Below, piece by piece: positions 47,658-56,193 of a stretch of 64,000 nucleotides of DNA. The translations under genes were made by a program, and so were the position numbers. The stretch's first letter is position 1. Each line of letters opens with the position of its first letter. The stretch is taken from contig JAHBWZ010000010.1 of the NCBI GenBank assembly GCA_019636755.1, forward strand, positions 58,643 through 122,642, read 5' to 3'. The DNA is from Phycisphaeraceae bacterium. GTDB lineage: Bacteria > Planctomycetota > Phycisphaerae > Phycisphaerales > SM1A02. The notes under the pieces are model-generated. The model was not told the origin of the DNA. It did no database searches and worked only from the letters and a program-made list of their open reading frames with translations.

Positions 47658-48908
47658 ATGATCCGCGGCATGGACGACGCGGTCCCGGACACAGCGCACG
47701 CGCGGAGCGACGCGATCGCGCCGTGGGCCGCGCTCCTGGAGCCGCGCCACGCCGCGCTCCTCGCCGCGGCCGACGCCGTCGACCCGTTCCACCCCGCCGC
47801 GATCGAACGGCTCCGTCGCACCTGGGACCCGGATCTCTGCCGGACAGCGCTGCACCTCGTGCAGGTGCGACGCCTCGCGCAGAGCCGCTTCCCGGAGCAC
47901 TGGTCGAGGCTCGTGGCGGATCGCGAGGGACTCGAGCAGGCGACCTCGAGCGCGGTCGCCCGCTGCAAGGCGCAGCGCTTCGCCGGCTGGGATCGTCCCG
48001 TCGTCGACTTCTGCTGCGGCATCGGCGGAGACCTGATGGGGCTCGTGGAGTGCGGCATCCCGGCGCGCGGCGTGGATCTCGATCCGCTCCGCGCGTGGAT
48101 GGCGCGGGTGAACACCGGATGCCGCATCGACGTGGCCGCGGCGGAAGCGCGCCTGCCGGAGCCCGGCGAAGCGTTTCACATCGACCCGGCGCGGCGCGCC
48201 GCGGGTCGGCGCCTCTGGCGCCTGGAGGACCTGCGACCCGGCGCGCCGTACCTGCGACGACTCCTCGCGTGCGGCGCGCCCGGCGCCGTCAAGCTGGGGC
48301 CGGGCACCGCGCTGCCGGAGGCCGAAGACCTGGGCGCGACGGAGATCGAGATCGTCGGAGAGGGTCGACGACTCGTCCAGATGATTCTCTGGACCGAGGG
48401 CGCGGGATCCGCCGGTGGCCCCGCGCTGCGCCGCGCGACGCGCCTTCCGGCATTCCGGACCATCGCGGGCACGCCGCGGCCGCTTCCGGCGCCGATGCGC
48501 GACCCGGAAGAGATGCGACTCCTGCTGGTCCCGGATCCGGCACTCGAACGCGCCGGACTTCTCGGACGTCTCGCGGAGGGATGCGATCTTGCCGAAGTAT
48601 GGCCGGGGCTCGGTCTGCTTGCATGCGGGCCCGGCGGGCCGGACGCGGCATCGCTTCCGGAGCCGCTGCGCGCCTGGTGCGAGATCTTCGAGGTCCGGGA
48701 AACATGCGCGTGGCGCGTCGATCGCGTCGCATCCCGCCTCCGGGCACAGGGACTCGGCGCGTCCGAGATCCGTACGCGCGGGCAGGCCATCGATCCCGAC
48801 CTGGTCCGACCCCGGCTTCCCGCGGGTGATGACGTGGTCGTCTTCGGACTCCGACTCGGCGCGCGACGCGTCGCGATCATCGCAGAAAAACGTTGCGATT
48901 CTGTGTGA
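47658..48908 (+). CDS. SAM-dependent methyltransferase with THUMP-like C-terminal domain
   Basis: The protein has 416 residues. The N-terminal helical part (LLAAADAVDPFHPAAIERLRR...) is followed by the Rossmann methyltransferase motif VDFCCGIGGDLMGL near residue 115 and FHIDPARRAAGRRLW (the DPARR block of this family). The C-terminal third resembles the THUMP-like domain (VVVFGLRLGARRVAIIAEK). The family is linked to RNA or tRNA modification by similarity only. Two ATGs, 47658 and 47670, are close together and the start between them is uncertain. Confidence 0.8.
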   Translation: MIRGMDDAVPDTAHARSDAIAPWAALLEPRHAALLAAADAVDPFHPAAIERLRRTWDPDLCRTALHLVQVRRLAQSRFPEHWSRLVADREGLEQATSSAVARCKAQRFAGWDRPVVDFCCGIGGDLMGLVECGIPARGVDLDPLRAWMARVNTGCRIDVAAAEARLPEPGEAFHIDPARRAAGRRLWRLEDLRPGAPYLRRLLACGAPGAVKLGPGTALPEAEDLGATEIEIVGEGRRLVQMILWTEGAGSAGGPALRRATRLPAFRTIAGTPRPLPAPMRDPEEMRLLLVPDPALERAGLLGRLAEGCDLAEVWPGLGLLACGPGGPDAASLPEPLRAWCEIFEVRETCAWRVDRVASRLRAQGLGASEIRTRGQAIDPDLVRPRLPAGDDVVVFGLRLGARRVAIIAEKRCDSV

Positions 48909-48940
48909 GTGAGAGGGTTCCGCTCACGGCCCCGTTCCCG

Positions 48941-48946
48941 TACAAT
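48941..48946 (+). promoter_or_regulatory. -10 box of the DUF6398 gene
   Basis: TACAAT lies 25 nt before the ATG at 48972 and 4 nt before an in-frame ATG at 48951. GGAG at 48966-48969 favours the later start. The -35 region is poor. Confidence 0.4.
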
Positions 48947-48971
48947 CGCGATGGGAAAGGGTGGTGGAGCG

Positions 48972-49829
48972 ATGGGCAACGTCGCACAGTCGCAGGACGA
49001 CAACGGCGGAGAATCAGAAACCGGATGCTGTCCCGTCGGCGACGGGACGGCGGTGCGCGGCGCCGAGCGGTCGGCTGCGTCCGGCCGACCGGTACCACGA
49101 TCGATCTCGAACGTGATCGCGTGCATCGCCGGGTTCTGCCACGAGGAACTGGACGAGGAGTACCTCGAGGTCGCGCTGCGGCTGGCGCGCACACTGGAAC
49201 GGATCGACCCGGCGCTGCGCCGAGGTCGACCTGAGAGCTGGGCCGCCGGCATCATTCATGCGGTCGGCTGGGTGAACCTCCTTACGGATCCCGCGACCAG
49301 TCCGTATCTCACGAGCCGGGAGATCGCCACGTCGCTGGGCGTCTCCGAGACGACCATGCACGAGAAGTCGCGCCGGATCCGGCAGCGGCTCGATCTCGTG
49401 CCGCTGTCGCCGCCGTGGTGCCTGCCCAGTCTCTTCCAGGAGGCGATGGATGTCTGGGCCAGTCGCGCCGCCTCGATGGTGTACGGCGAGCCGGCGCAGG
49501 CCATGTCCGGGTTCCCCCACGACATGCCGATCACGGTGTGGCTCTCCTCCTCGCCGTGGATGCACGAGGCGCCGGCAGCGCACCGGCAGGCCGACGGTGA
49601 CGCGGCGGCGGCGTCCTCGACGGGCACCGGCGGACCGATTCTCAACTCGCCGCACAAGACGCCCGGCGCCCCCGCGCCGGGCGTGCACATGCAGCGCCGG
49701 TCGTTCGACGGATCGGCGTCGGTCGTTCCCGCCGCCCGCTTCCGGATCGCATCGCGCGGCCTCGCGGGCTGGGGCGGTCCGAAGGGACGCGCGTGGGAAG
49801 GCCCCGCCGTCATCGGCCGCATCGGATAG
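48972..49829 (+). CDS. DUF6398 domain protein with helix-turn-helix
   Basis: The protein has 285 residues. At about residues 35-155 it has IACIAGFCHEELDEEYLEVALRLARTLER, RGRPESWAAGIIHAVGWVNLLTDP and then a helix-turn-helix-like block (SREIATSLGVSETTMHEKSRRIRQRL). This order matches DUF6398 proteins, possible DNA-binding proteins of unknown role. The C-terminal 100 residues are low-complexity. GGAG just upstream supports the ATG at 48972 over 48951 or 48909. Confidence 0.74.
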   Translation: MGNVAQSQDDNGGESETGCCPVGDGTAVRGAERSAASGRPVPRSISNVIACIAGFCHEELDEEYLEVALRLARTLERIDPALRRGRPESWAAGIIHAVGWVNLLTDPATSPYLTSREIATSLGVSETTMHEKSRRIRQRLDLVPLSPPWCLPSLFQEAMDVWASRAASMVYGEPAQAMSGFPHDMPITVWLSSSPWMHEAPAAHRQADGDAAAASSTGTGGPILNSPHKTPGAPAPGVHMQRRSFDGSASVVPAARFRIASRGLAGWGGPKGRAWEGPAVIGRIG

Positions 49830-49892
49830 CGGACGCGCGTCCGGCGGCACCGTCCGCGGACCAGGTCCGCCGGTTCACATGCATGCAGCGTC

Positions 49893-50759
49893 TCAGGCCT
49901 GCGCGGCAACCGTGTTGCGCAGCAGCATGGCCACGGTCATCGGGCCGACGCCGCCGGGCACGGGCGAGATCGCACCGGCCACGCGGCGCACCGCGTCGAA
50001 GTCGACATCGCCGACCGTCCGTTCGGATCCATCCGGATTGGTGACCCGGTTGACGCCGACATCGATCACCACCGCGCCCGGACGGACCATCCCGGCGGTG
50101 ATCAGGCCGGGAACGCCGGCCGCGGCCACGATCACGTCCGCGCGCCGCGTGAATTCCGGCAGGTCCCTCGTCCATCGGTTCATCGAGATCACGGTCGCGT
50201 CGGCCCGCATGAGCAGCACGGCGATCGGCTTGCCGACGATGTTGCTCGCACCGACGACCGCGCAGGTCGCGCCGCGGAGTTCCACCCGGGCCGCCTCGAT
50301 CAGTTCCATGACGGCGAGCGCCGTACAGGGGACAAGGCTCCGCCGACCGTAGACCACGTTGCCGATGTTCGCCGGATTGACGCCTTCCACGTCCTTCTCG
50401 ACCGCGATCAGCGACTGGATCCGCTCCGTTTCCAGGCCGTCGGGCAGCGGCAGGTGCAGCATGACCGCCCGGACCTTCGGATCCGCGTTGAGCAGGAGGA
50501 TCCGGCCCGCGATGTCCTCGAAGCCCGCGTGGGACGGCAGCGCATGGAGGCGGTACTCGATGCCGACCTCTTCGCAGGTCCGGCGCTGGTTCCGCGCGTA
50601 GATCCCGGAGGCCGGGTCGCCTTCCACGATCACCGCGTCCAGCCGGACCGGCGCCCCGTCCGCGCGGCGCGCCTCCGCGGTCGCACGGACGCGCTCGCGC
50701 ACCTCGCGCGCGAGCGCCCGGCCGTCGAGGATCCGCGCTGTATCCGTGGCACCCGTCAT
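49893..50759 (-). CDS. folD: FolD-family methylene-THF dehydrogenase with altered catalytic residues
   Basis: The protein has 288 residues and a normal FolD fold: EGDPASGIYARNQRRTCEEVGI, LHLPLPDGL, EKDVEGVNPANIGN, VVGASNIVGKPIAVLL, and the C-terminal DVGVNRV...PVPGGVGPMTVAMLL. FolD normally uses Lys (YxxxK), Gln (VQLPLP) and Asp (DVDG) for dehydrogenase and cyclohydrolase chemistry. Here these are Gln58, His102 and Glu125. The NAD(P) and C-terminal motifs are intact, so it may be a dehydrogenase without cyclohydrolase activity. The start has TATTCT 7 nt upstream and no Shine-Dalgarno. Confidence 0.88.
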   Translation of the reverse strand: MTGATDTARILDGRALAREVRERVRATAEARRADGAPVRLDAVIVEGDPASGIYARNQRRTCEEVGIEYRLHALPSHAGFEDIAGRILLLNADPKVRAVMLHLPLPDGLETERIQSLIAVEKDVEGVNPANIGNVVYGRRSLVPCTALAVMELIEAARVELRGATCAVVGASNIVGKPIAVLLMRADATVISMNRWTRDLPEFTRRADVIVAAAGVPGLITAGMVRPGAVVIDVGVNRVTNPDGSERTVGDVDFDAVRRVAGAISPVPGGVGPMTVAMLLRNTVAAQA

Positions 50760-50766
50760 CGGCCGC

Positions 50767-50772
50767 AGAATA
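50767..50772 (-). promoter_or_regulatory. -10 box of folD, probably leaderless
   Basis: TATTCT on the minus strand ends 7 nt before the folD ATG. Confidence 0.42.
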
Positions 50773-50905
50773 CCACCCGCGGCAGCGGCGCCGCGGATGG
50801 TGCAGCGCAGCGACGGTCCCCCGTGCCGTGGTCGGCGCGGGGGACCGTCGTCGATTCGATGCGCTGTGCTGTGGCCGCGGCGGAACGCGGCCGGATGTCC
50901 GGGGC

Positions 50906-51745
50906 TTACTCGGAGCGTCCCGGAGACACGGACGCGTCCTTGCGCTTTTCGAGCAGCGCCTTGACCTCGTCCGGGAGTTCGAATGCCTTCGCCTCGACCT
51001 TGTTGTGCGTGACCTCGACGAGGTTGAGCACCATGTCCATTCCCATGCCCTGCTGGATCGTGACCTTGCGGAACATCTGGAGGTCGCCGGCGGGCTTCCA
51101 GTCCGAGACCAGCATCTTCATGGTGACCGGACCCATGCCCGCGTCCCGCCTGGCCTCGGTGCCCAGGAGCAGGTGCTTCTCCGCGTCGTAGAACAGGAAC
51201 TGCTCGCCCTCGTCGTCGACCTGGCGGAGCTTCCATGCCTTGCGGCCATTGAACTCCGCGGACCCGACGGCGGTCATCTTCGCGATCTCGTCACGGCTGG
51301 GCGCGACCATGTTGAAGATGCCCACCTGCTGCCGGGCCATGTCGAGCATCGGGCCCTCGAGCAGTTCGTACCCGCCCATCATCGGGTTGAGCATCCAGCC
51401 GACCTTGCCGTCGCTGCCCATCTTCATCTCGCCCATCCCGCCGGGAAGCATCTGCACCAGGAGGAACCGGTCGCCCTTGCCGGTGCTGATCTCCATCGTG
51501 ATCTCGCCCATCGGGGACGAGATCTGTCCCTTGATGTACGAGGATTCCAGCTTCTCGATCGCCTCGCGGCCACCGATCGCCTTGATGGACTTCTCCACGA
51601 TTTCGGTGGCGGACGGCGTGGCGACCGTGCTGGCAACGGCCGGGTCGTCAGCGCCGGCGGTCCACGCCAGGGCGGCCGGCGCGGCGGCGGCGGCGAGGCA
51701 TGCGGGGAGGAGGAGGCCGCGGCGAATGCGGGCACACGTCTTCAT
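50906..51745 (-). CDS. Secreted protein, LolA-like or outer-membrane-lipoprotein-sorting-like
   Basis: The protein has 279 residues. The signal peptide is MKTCARIRRGLLLPACLAAAAAPAALAW. The mature part begins with a helix (IVEKSIKAIGGREAIEKLESS) followed by a beta-rich region with Met/Gly-rich strands (EMKMGSDGKVGWMLNPMMGGYELL). This resembles LolA-like half-barrels or related lipoprotein-binding proteins, but without a decisive motif. AGGA lies 10 nt before the ATG. It is 274 bp downstream of the SRAP gene and probably a separate unit. Confidence 0.7.
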   Translation of the reverse strand: MKTCARIRRGLLLPACLAAAAAPAALAWTAGADDPAVASTVATPSATEIVEKSIKAIGGREAIEKLESSYIKGQISSPMGEITMEISTGKGDRFLLVQMLPGGMGEMKMGSDGKVGWMLNPMMGGYELLEGPMLDMARQQVGIFNMVAPSRDEIAKMTAVGSAEFNGRKAWKLRQVDDEGEQFLFYDAEKHLLLGTEARRDAGMGPVTMKMLVSDWKPAGDLQMFRKVTIQQGMGMDMVLNLVEVTHNKVEAKAFELPDEVKALLEKRKDASVSPGRSE

Positions 51746-52019
51746 GAGTCGGGTCCTTCCGGGGCAGGCGCCCCATCTGTTGCGTTCGAGGTTGGACGGC
51801 GGCGCGGTCAGGATCGACGGCCGACGGGATCCGGGCGTCCCCGGGACACGCGGCTCCGGCCGTTTCGTCCCGTGGCTTCGCGGCGCCGGGGCGAGTCCGG
51901 TCCGGATTCAGGCCGCGATCGTACGGTTCAGACGGTGACGGATCCACCGGAGAGGCGCGCGGGCCGGTTGTACCGCGCTGGATCCGCAGGGTTCCGACGG
52001 CCTCGGCCCGCCGCGCCCG

Positions 52020-52730
52020 TCACGGCGACTCGGCGGGCGCCTCGAGCAGGTCCGCGCCCTCACGGCGGGCATCGTTGACCCGCGGTGAGACCCGGCGGAC
52101 GGCCAGCGGCGACATCTCGAGAACCGCGGCGGCCACCGCGTCCCGCCCGTCGACCGCCGGATCGATCCAGCGCCGCCATGCGGACTCCGGGAGCAGCACG
52201 GGCATCCGGTCGTGGATCGCGGCCACCGCGTCGCCGGCCGGCTTCGTCAGGATCGCGAACGTCTCCAGCGCGTCCTCCGCGGCATCCGGGCGCGTCGCCG
52301 CGGCGGAGTCGCGCGGCCTCCATCGCTCCCAGATCGCCGCCGCGGCAAGCAGGCCGGTGTCCGCCGGGCTGAAGAACCATGGCACGCGCGCGCGGGCCGG
52401 GCCGGACCATTCGTAGAAGCCGCTCATGGGCACGATGCAGCGGCGCCGCGCCAGGGCGCTGCGGAATGCGGGCTTCTCATGCACGGTTTCGGACCGCGCG
52501 TTGATCATGCGGGCGGCACCGGACGCGTCCTTCGCCCAGGACGGCACGAGACCGAAGCGTCGCACGTGGATCACGGCGCCGTCCGCGTCCGCGCCAACCA
52601 CCGCCGCGGGCCGCGTCGGGGCGATGTTCCACGCCGGGCGCCACCGGGCGAGGGCGACGGGATCCCACATCGCCCGGAACACCCGGGCGACCTCCGCCGG
52701 ATCATGGAAGAGCGCGAATCGGCCGCACAT
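52020..52730 (-). CDS. SOS response-associated peptidase (SRAP/YedK/HMCES family)
   Basis: This family crosslinks through Cys2 to abasic sites in single-stranded DNA and shields them. The 236-residue protein starts MCGRFALF, placing Cys at position 2. Other family residues are visible: PAWNIAPTRPAAVV, INARSETVHEKPAFR, GFYEW and the His of IHDRMPVLLP. The start is fixed by the Cys2 requirement. A GAGAAT hexamer 8 nt upstream is a weak -10 candidate. It is divergent from ispG by 127 bp. Confidence 0.93.
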   Translation of the reverse strand: MCGRFALFHDPAEVARVFRAMWDPVALARWRPAWNIAPTRPAAVVGADADGAVIHVRRFGLVPSWAKDASGAARMINARSETVHEKPAFRSALARRRCIVPMSGFYEWSGPARARVPWFFSPADTGLLAAAAIWERWRPRDSAAATRPDAAEDALETFAILTKPAGDAVAAIHDRMPVLLPESAWRRWIDPAVDGRDAVAAAVLEMSPLAVRRVSPRVNDARREGADLLEAPAESP

Positions 52731-52842
52731 CGCCCCTGATTCTCCCGCGCCGTGACGGATGCCGCTGGTGCAGCGCGTCCGGACTCGCCGCCCCGCCGCC
52801 CCGGCGCCGGCGGGATCTCCGGATCACCGTGCCAGTGGCCAG

Positions 52843-52848
52843 TAGAAT
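52843..52848 (+). promoter_or_regulatory. -10 box of ispG, probably leaderless
   Basis: TAGAAT ends 9 nt before the ispG ATG, with no Shine-Dalgarno. Close to the TATAAT consensus (4 of 6 bases), with no clear -35. Confidence 0.45.
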
Positions 52849-52857
52849 CGAACCCGC

Positions 52858-54240
52858 ATGTCGGATGACTTCACATCCAGGCCCACGCGACGCCTCTCGG
52901 TCGGGGATGCACGCACCGGCATCGTCCACATGGGCGGCGGCGCCCCGGTGTCCGTCCAGAGCATGACCGCGGGGGCCACCAGCGACGTCGCTCGCTGCGT
53001 GGCAGAGATTGAGCGCCTCCGCGCGGCCGGCGCGGACCTCGTCCGCGTGGCGGTCCCCGAACGGAAGGACACGCTGGCGCTCGCGCAGATCATCCCGCAG
53101 GTCCGCGTGCCCATCGTGGCCGATGTCCACTTCCACTACCGCCGGGCGCTGGAGGCGATCGACGCCGGCGTCCACAAGATCCGGCTGAATCCCGGCAACA
53201 TCCAGGACCGGGCGCAGGTGCACGAGGTGATCGACGCCTGCCGCGCGGCCGGGATCCCGATCCGGATCGGCGTCAACGAGGGCTCGATCATCGAGCGCCG
53301 CGACAAGCAGCGCCGCATGGTCGAACTGGGTCGGTTCTTCTCCGATCACCGCCACGGCCACATGCTGTCGCTCATGATCGCGAAACTGGAGGAGTACCTG
53401 GACATCTTCCAGGAGCGCGACTTCCACGACCTGTGCATCAGTGCCAAGTCCATGGATGCCGCGCTGACGATCTCCATCTACCGGGAGATCTCCCGGCGCT
53501 TCGACTACCCGCTTCACCTCGGCGTCACGCACGCGGGACCGCGCGAGACCGGCGCCATCCGCAGCATCGCGGCGCTCGGCGCCCTGCTCTCCGAGGGCAT
53601 CGGCGACACGATCCGCATCTCCTACGCCTCCGATCCCGTCCACGAGGTCGAGGACGGACTGGAACTGCTGCACTGCCTCGGCCTGCGCGCGCGGACCAGC
53701 CCTGAACTGATCGCGTGTCCGACCTGCGGTCGCATCCAGGTGGACCTCTTCACGCTGGTCCAGGATGTCCGGAAGACCCTGCTCGGCGAGATCGACCTGC
53801 CGATCAAGGTGGCGGTGATGGGCTGCATCGTCAACGGGCCGGGCGAGGCGGAGGGCGCGGACGTCGCGGTCTTCGCCGGCGATCGCCGCGGCATCATCTA
53901 TGTGCAGGGTGAGCGCGTTGCGAACGTCCAGGAAGAGGAGATCCTGCCGCGGCTCCTCGCCGAGTGCCGCGCCTTCGCCGGGCGCGTCCGGCGCGGGGAG
54001 GCGCGCCTGGGCGAGAAGCGCGTGGAGATCGTCCCGCCGGACCCGATCGGACCCCTCGGCAGCGGCGCGGAGCGCATCCGGCGCGGAGACCTGCCGCCGC
54101 GGCGCACCGCCCTGACGATCTCGTCTCCGTCGACGGAGGGCCCGACGGCGGAGGGCCCGTCGACGGAGGGCCCGACGGCGGAGGGAGTCGCGCCGGCCGG
54201 ACAGGCGACGGCCTCCGGAACGCCGGATGATCCCCGATGA
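52858..54240 (+). CDS. ispG: 4-hydroxy-3-methylbut-2-enyl diphosphate synthase (flavodoxin)
   Basis: This 4Fe-4S enzyme makes HMBPP in the MEP isoprenoid pathway. The 460-residue protein has the TIM-barrel start PVSVQSMTAGATSDV, RLNPGNIQDRAQ and GVNEGSI. The cluster cysteines lie in ACPTCGRIQVD and MGCIVNGPGEAEGADV. The C-terminus is about 60 residues longer than usual and holds a 15-bp repeat unit encoding STEGP/TAEGP alternately four times (54126-54186). The start is at the ATG with TAGAAT upstream. The pilin-like gene follows after 54 bp. Confidence 0.95.
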   Translation: MSDDFTSRPTRRLSVGDARTGIVHMGGGAPVSVQSMTAGATSDVARCVAEIERLRAAGADLVRVAVPERKDTLALAQIIPQVRVPIVADVHFHYRRALEAIDAGVHKIRLNPGNIQDRAQVHEVIDACRAAGIPIRIGVNEGSIIERRDKQRRMVELGRFFSDHRHGHMLSLMIAKLEEYLDIFQERDFHDLCISAKSMDAALTISIYREISRRFDYPLHLGVTHAGPRETGAIRSIAALGALLSEGIGDTIRISYASDPVHEVEDGLELLHCLGLRARTSPELIACPTCGRIQVDLFTLVQDVRKTLLGEIDLPIKVAVMGCIVNGPGEAEGADVAVFAGDRRGIIYVQGERVANVQEEEILPRLLAECRAFAGRVRRGEARLGEKRVEIVPPDPIGPLGSGAERIRRGDLPPRRTALTISSPSTEGPTAEGPSTEGPTAEGVAPAGQATASGTPDDPR

Positions 54241-54294
54241 ATTCCAGGATGACGACCCCGACGACGCCCTGATCAACCCGGAGAGATGATCGAC

Positions 54295-55416
54295 ATGCAG
54301 TCCATCCGCACGACCCTCTCAGCGCACGGCGGACCCGTCGGCCGGAACGACCTGCACGCCGCAGCCCGCGCCCGCCGCTGGCGCGGCGCGCGCGGATTCT
54401 CGATCGTCGAACTGCTCGTCGTCGTCGGCGTGATCGCGGTGCTGGCGGCGCTGCTGCTGCCGGCCCTCGGCGGTGTGCAGCGCCGCGGCCGGAAGATGAC
54501 GGAGACCGCGAACCTGCGGCAGATCGGCACCGCGTGGACGCTGTATGCCAATGCCCACGATGACGCCGCGCTTCCCGGGTTCCTGCCGCCGAACGTCCAG
54601 GGCGGCAGCAACCCGAACGCCTGGCGCGTGACGTACCGCTACGAGAACCGGGACCCCATTCCGCCCGCGATCGCCGCACCGTGGACCTGGCGCCTGGCGC
54701 CGTACTTCGGGTACGAGTCCCGTCTCGTCGCGGGCTACCTCCCGCACGACGGCATCGAGGACCGCCTCTTCGCGTGGAACGACACCATCATTGATGCCGC
54801 GTACGGCGACGGCGAGGGCATCTACGACACGGACACCGCGCGCCCGGTGACGATCGCCGAGCAGCCTGCCTTCGGCTACAACGGGTACTACCTCGGCGGC
54901 TGGTACCGCATGACCACCGTGCCGGGTCAGCCGCTGCAGATTCCGCGGCCCCGCTACTCGAACGTCTTCACCGTGCCGGTGCCGAATGATCCCGATCCCG
55001 TGCCGGGACCGATCGGCGTCGTCGCGCGCACGATCTCCCAGGTCCGCGGGACGCACCTGATCGTGTTCTGTTCCTCGACGCAGGTTCCGCACGCTTCGTC
55101 CGGGTCGCGCTTCTACGTCCGATTCCCCGATGACCGGCCCGGCGCGCACCTGGTCACCCCGCGATTCCTCGGCACGTCGGAGATCTGGCGGCAGTCCGAG
55201 GCCACCGAGGCCACCGGACCGACGGCGGTGCAGGCGCTCGCCGCGCCGCCCGACCTCACGAACTGCGTCGTGCCGATCGGCCGGCACACCGGGCAGGCCG
55301 CGACGATCCGCGTGGACGGTTCGATCGAACTCTCGCTGCCCGGCGCGCTGGATGACCAGCGGAACTGGGTGAACGGCGCGACCCGGCCGGGGGTCGCGAC
55401 GCACACGAACGGCTGA
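54295..55416 (+). CDS. Prepilin-like (type II secretion pseudopilin-like) protein
   Basis: The protein has 373 residues. The N-terminal signal is RGFSIVELLVVVGVIAVLAALLLPALGG, in which a prepilin peptidase would cut between Gly and Phe (G/FSIVE) with Glu at +5. The leader before it is about 35 residues, long for this class but common in planctomycete DUF1559-like proteins. The rest is a large soluble domain. GGAG at 54280-54283 supports ATG 54295 over the in-frame ATG at 54286. It follows ispG and converges with yidD. No prepilin peptidase is in the window. Confidence 0.8.
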   Translation: MQSIRTTLSAHGGPVGRNDLHAAARARRWRGARGFSIVELLVVVGVIAVLAALLLPALGGVQRRGRKMTETANLRQIGTAWTLYANAHDDAALPGFLPPNVQGGSNPNAWRVTYRYENRDPIPPAIAAPWTWRLAPYFGYESRLVAGYLPHDGIEDRLFAWNDTIIDAAYGDGEGIYDTDTARPVTIAEQPAFGYNGYYLGGWYRMTTVPGQPLQIPRPRYSNVFTVPVPNDPDPVPGPIGVVARTISQVRGTHLIVFCSSTQVPHASSGSRFYVRFPDDRPGAHLVTPRFLGTSEIWRQSEATEATGPTAVQALAAPPDLTNCVVPIGRHTGQAATIRVDGSIELSLPGALDDQRNWVNGATRPGVATHTNG

Positions 55417-55438
55417 GTCGCGCCCGCCGTCGCGCCGA

Positions 55439-55765
55439 TCACGCGTCGTCCGGGCGCGATGGCGGCGCGGACGTGCCGGGATCGTCCGCGCGATCCGCAT
55501 CGTCCGGCGTCGCGGGGGCATCGCCGTCCGGCACCGGGTCCGCGCCGAAGCCGCCGCACGGATGGCAGCGCGACAGCCGGCGGATCGTGAGCCACCCGCC
55601 GCGCCGGGCGCCGTGGCGCGTCAGCGCCTCGACGGCGTAGACGGAGCAGGTGGGCTGGAACCGGCAGTGCCCGCCGAGAAAGGGACTGAGCGTCGCCTGG
55701 TAGGCGCGGACGCATGCGATGAGCAGGCGCGCCGCCGGCGTGACCGCGCGGGGGCCACCGGTCAT
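55439..55765 (-). CDS. yidD: Membrane protein insertion efficiency factor YidD
   Basis: The protein has 108 residues. It has the YidD block IACVRAYQATLSPFLGGHCRFQPTCSVYAVEAL and the second pair of Cys-containing motifs CHPCGGFGADPVPDG. YidD assists YidC in membrane protein insertion. The family is usually 70-90 residues, and the last 30 residues here are an Asp/Pro-rich extension. It overlaps rnpA by 4 bp (ATGA). yidC is not adjacent. Confidence 0.95.
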   Translation of the reverse strand: MTGGPRAVTPAARLLIACVRAYQATLSPFLGGHCRFQPTCSVYAVEALTRHGARRGGWLTIRRLSRCHPCGGFGADPVPDGDAPATPDDADRADDPGTSAPPSRPDDA

Positions 55766-56193
55766 GCCGGCGCCTCCCCGGCGGGGCGCTCGCGGTTCTC
55801 CGGCGCGGACGGCCGGGCGCCACCGCGCGCCACCGCCTGGCGCACGGCGCGGGCGATCATGTCCCGCAGGTCGGCGCCTTCAAGCAGCGGCGCATGCGGC
55901 TTCACCTGCACCACGATGTCCAGTCCCGGCGGAAGATCCGGCCGCATGGTCCGGAACGTCTCGCGCAGCCGGCGCCGGATCCGGTTGCGGAGAACGGCGC
56001 CGCCCACGCGCCGCGCGACGGCGACACCCAGGCGCGTAACCTCCAGGCCGTTCGGCCGGATGACGATGACCAGCGGACCGGCGTGGTGTCGTGATCCGCC
56101 GCGCCAGGCGGCATCGAACGCCTCCCGGCGCCGGATCCGGCGGTCGCGCCCGAACCGCTCGTCGCGCCGCGGCCGCTCGCCGCCGCCGGTCAT
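55762..56193 (-). CDS. rnpA: Ribonuclease P protein component
   Basis: The protein has 143 residues, binds RNase P RNA and helps process tRNA 5' ends. The hallmark RNR motif appears as GGAVLRNRIRRRLRETFR, preceded by LGVAVARRVG. RIRRREAFDAAWRGG is the usual N-terminal block. It overlaps clc upstream and yidD downstream by ATGA. rpmH, its usual upstream partner, is not present. Confidence 0.93.
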   Translation of the reverse strand: MTGGGERPRRDERFGRDRRIRRREAFDAAWRGGSRHHAGPLVIVIRPNGLEVTRLGVAVARRVGGAVLRNRIRRRLRETFRTMRPDLPPGLDIVVQVKPHAPLLEGADLRDMIARAVRQAVARGGARPSAPENRERPAGEAPA

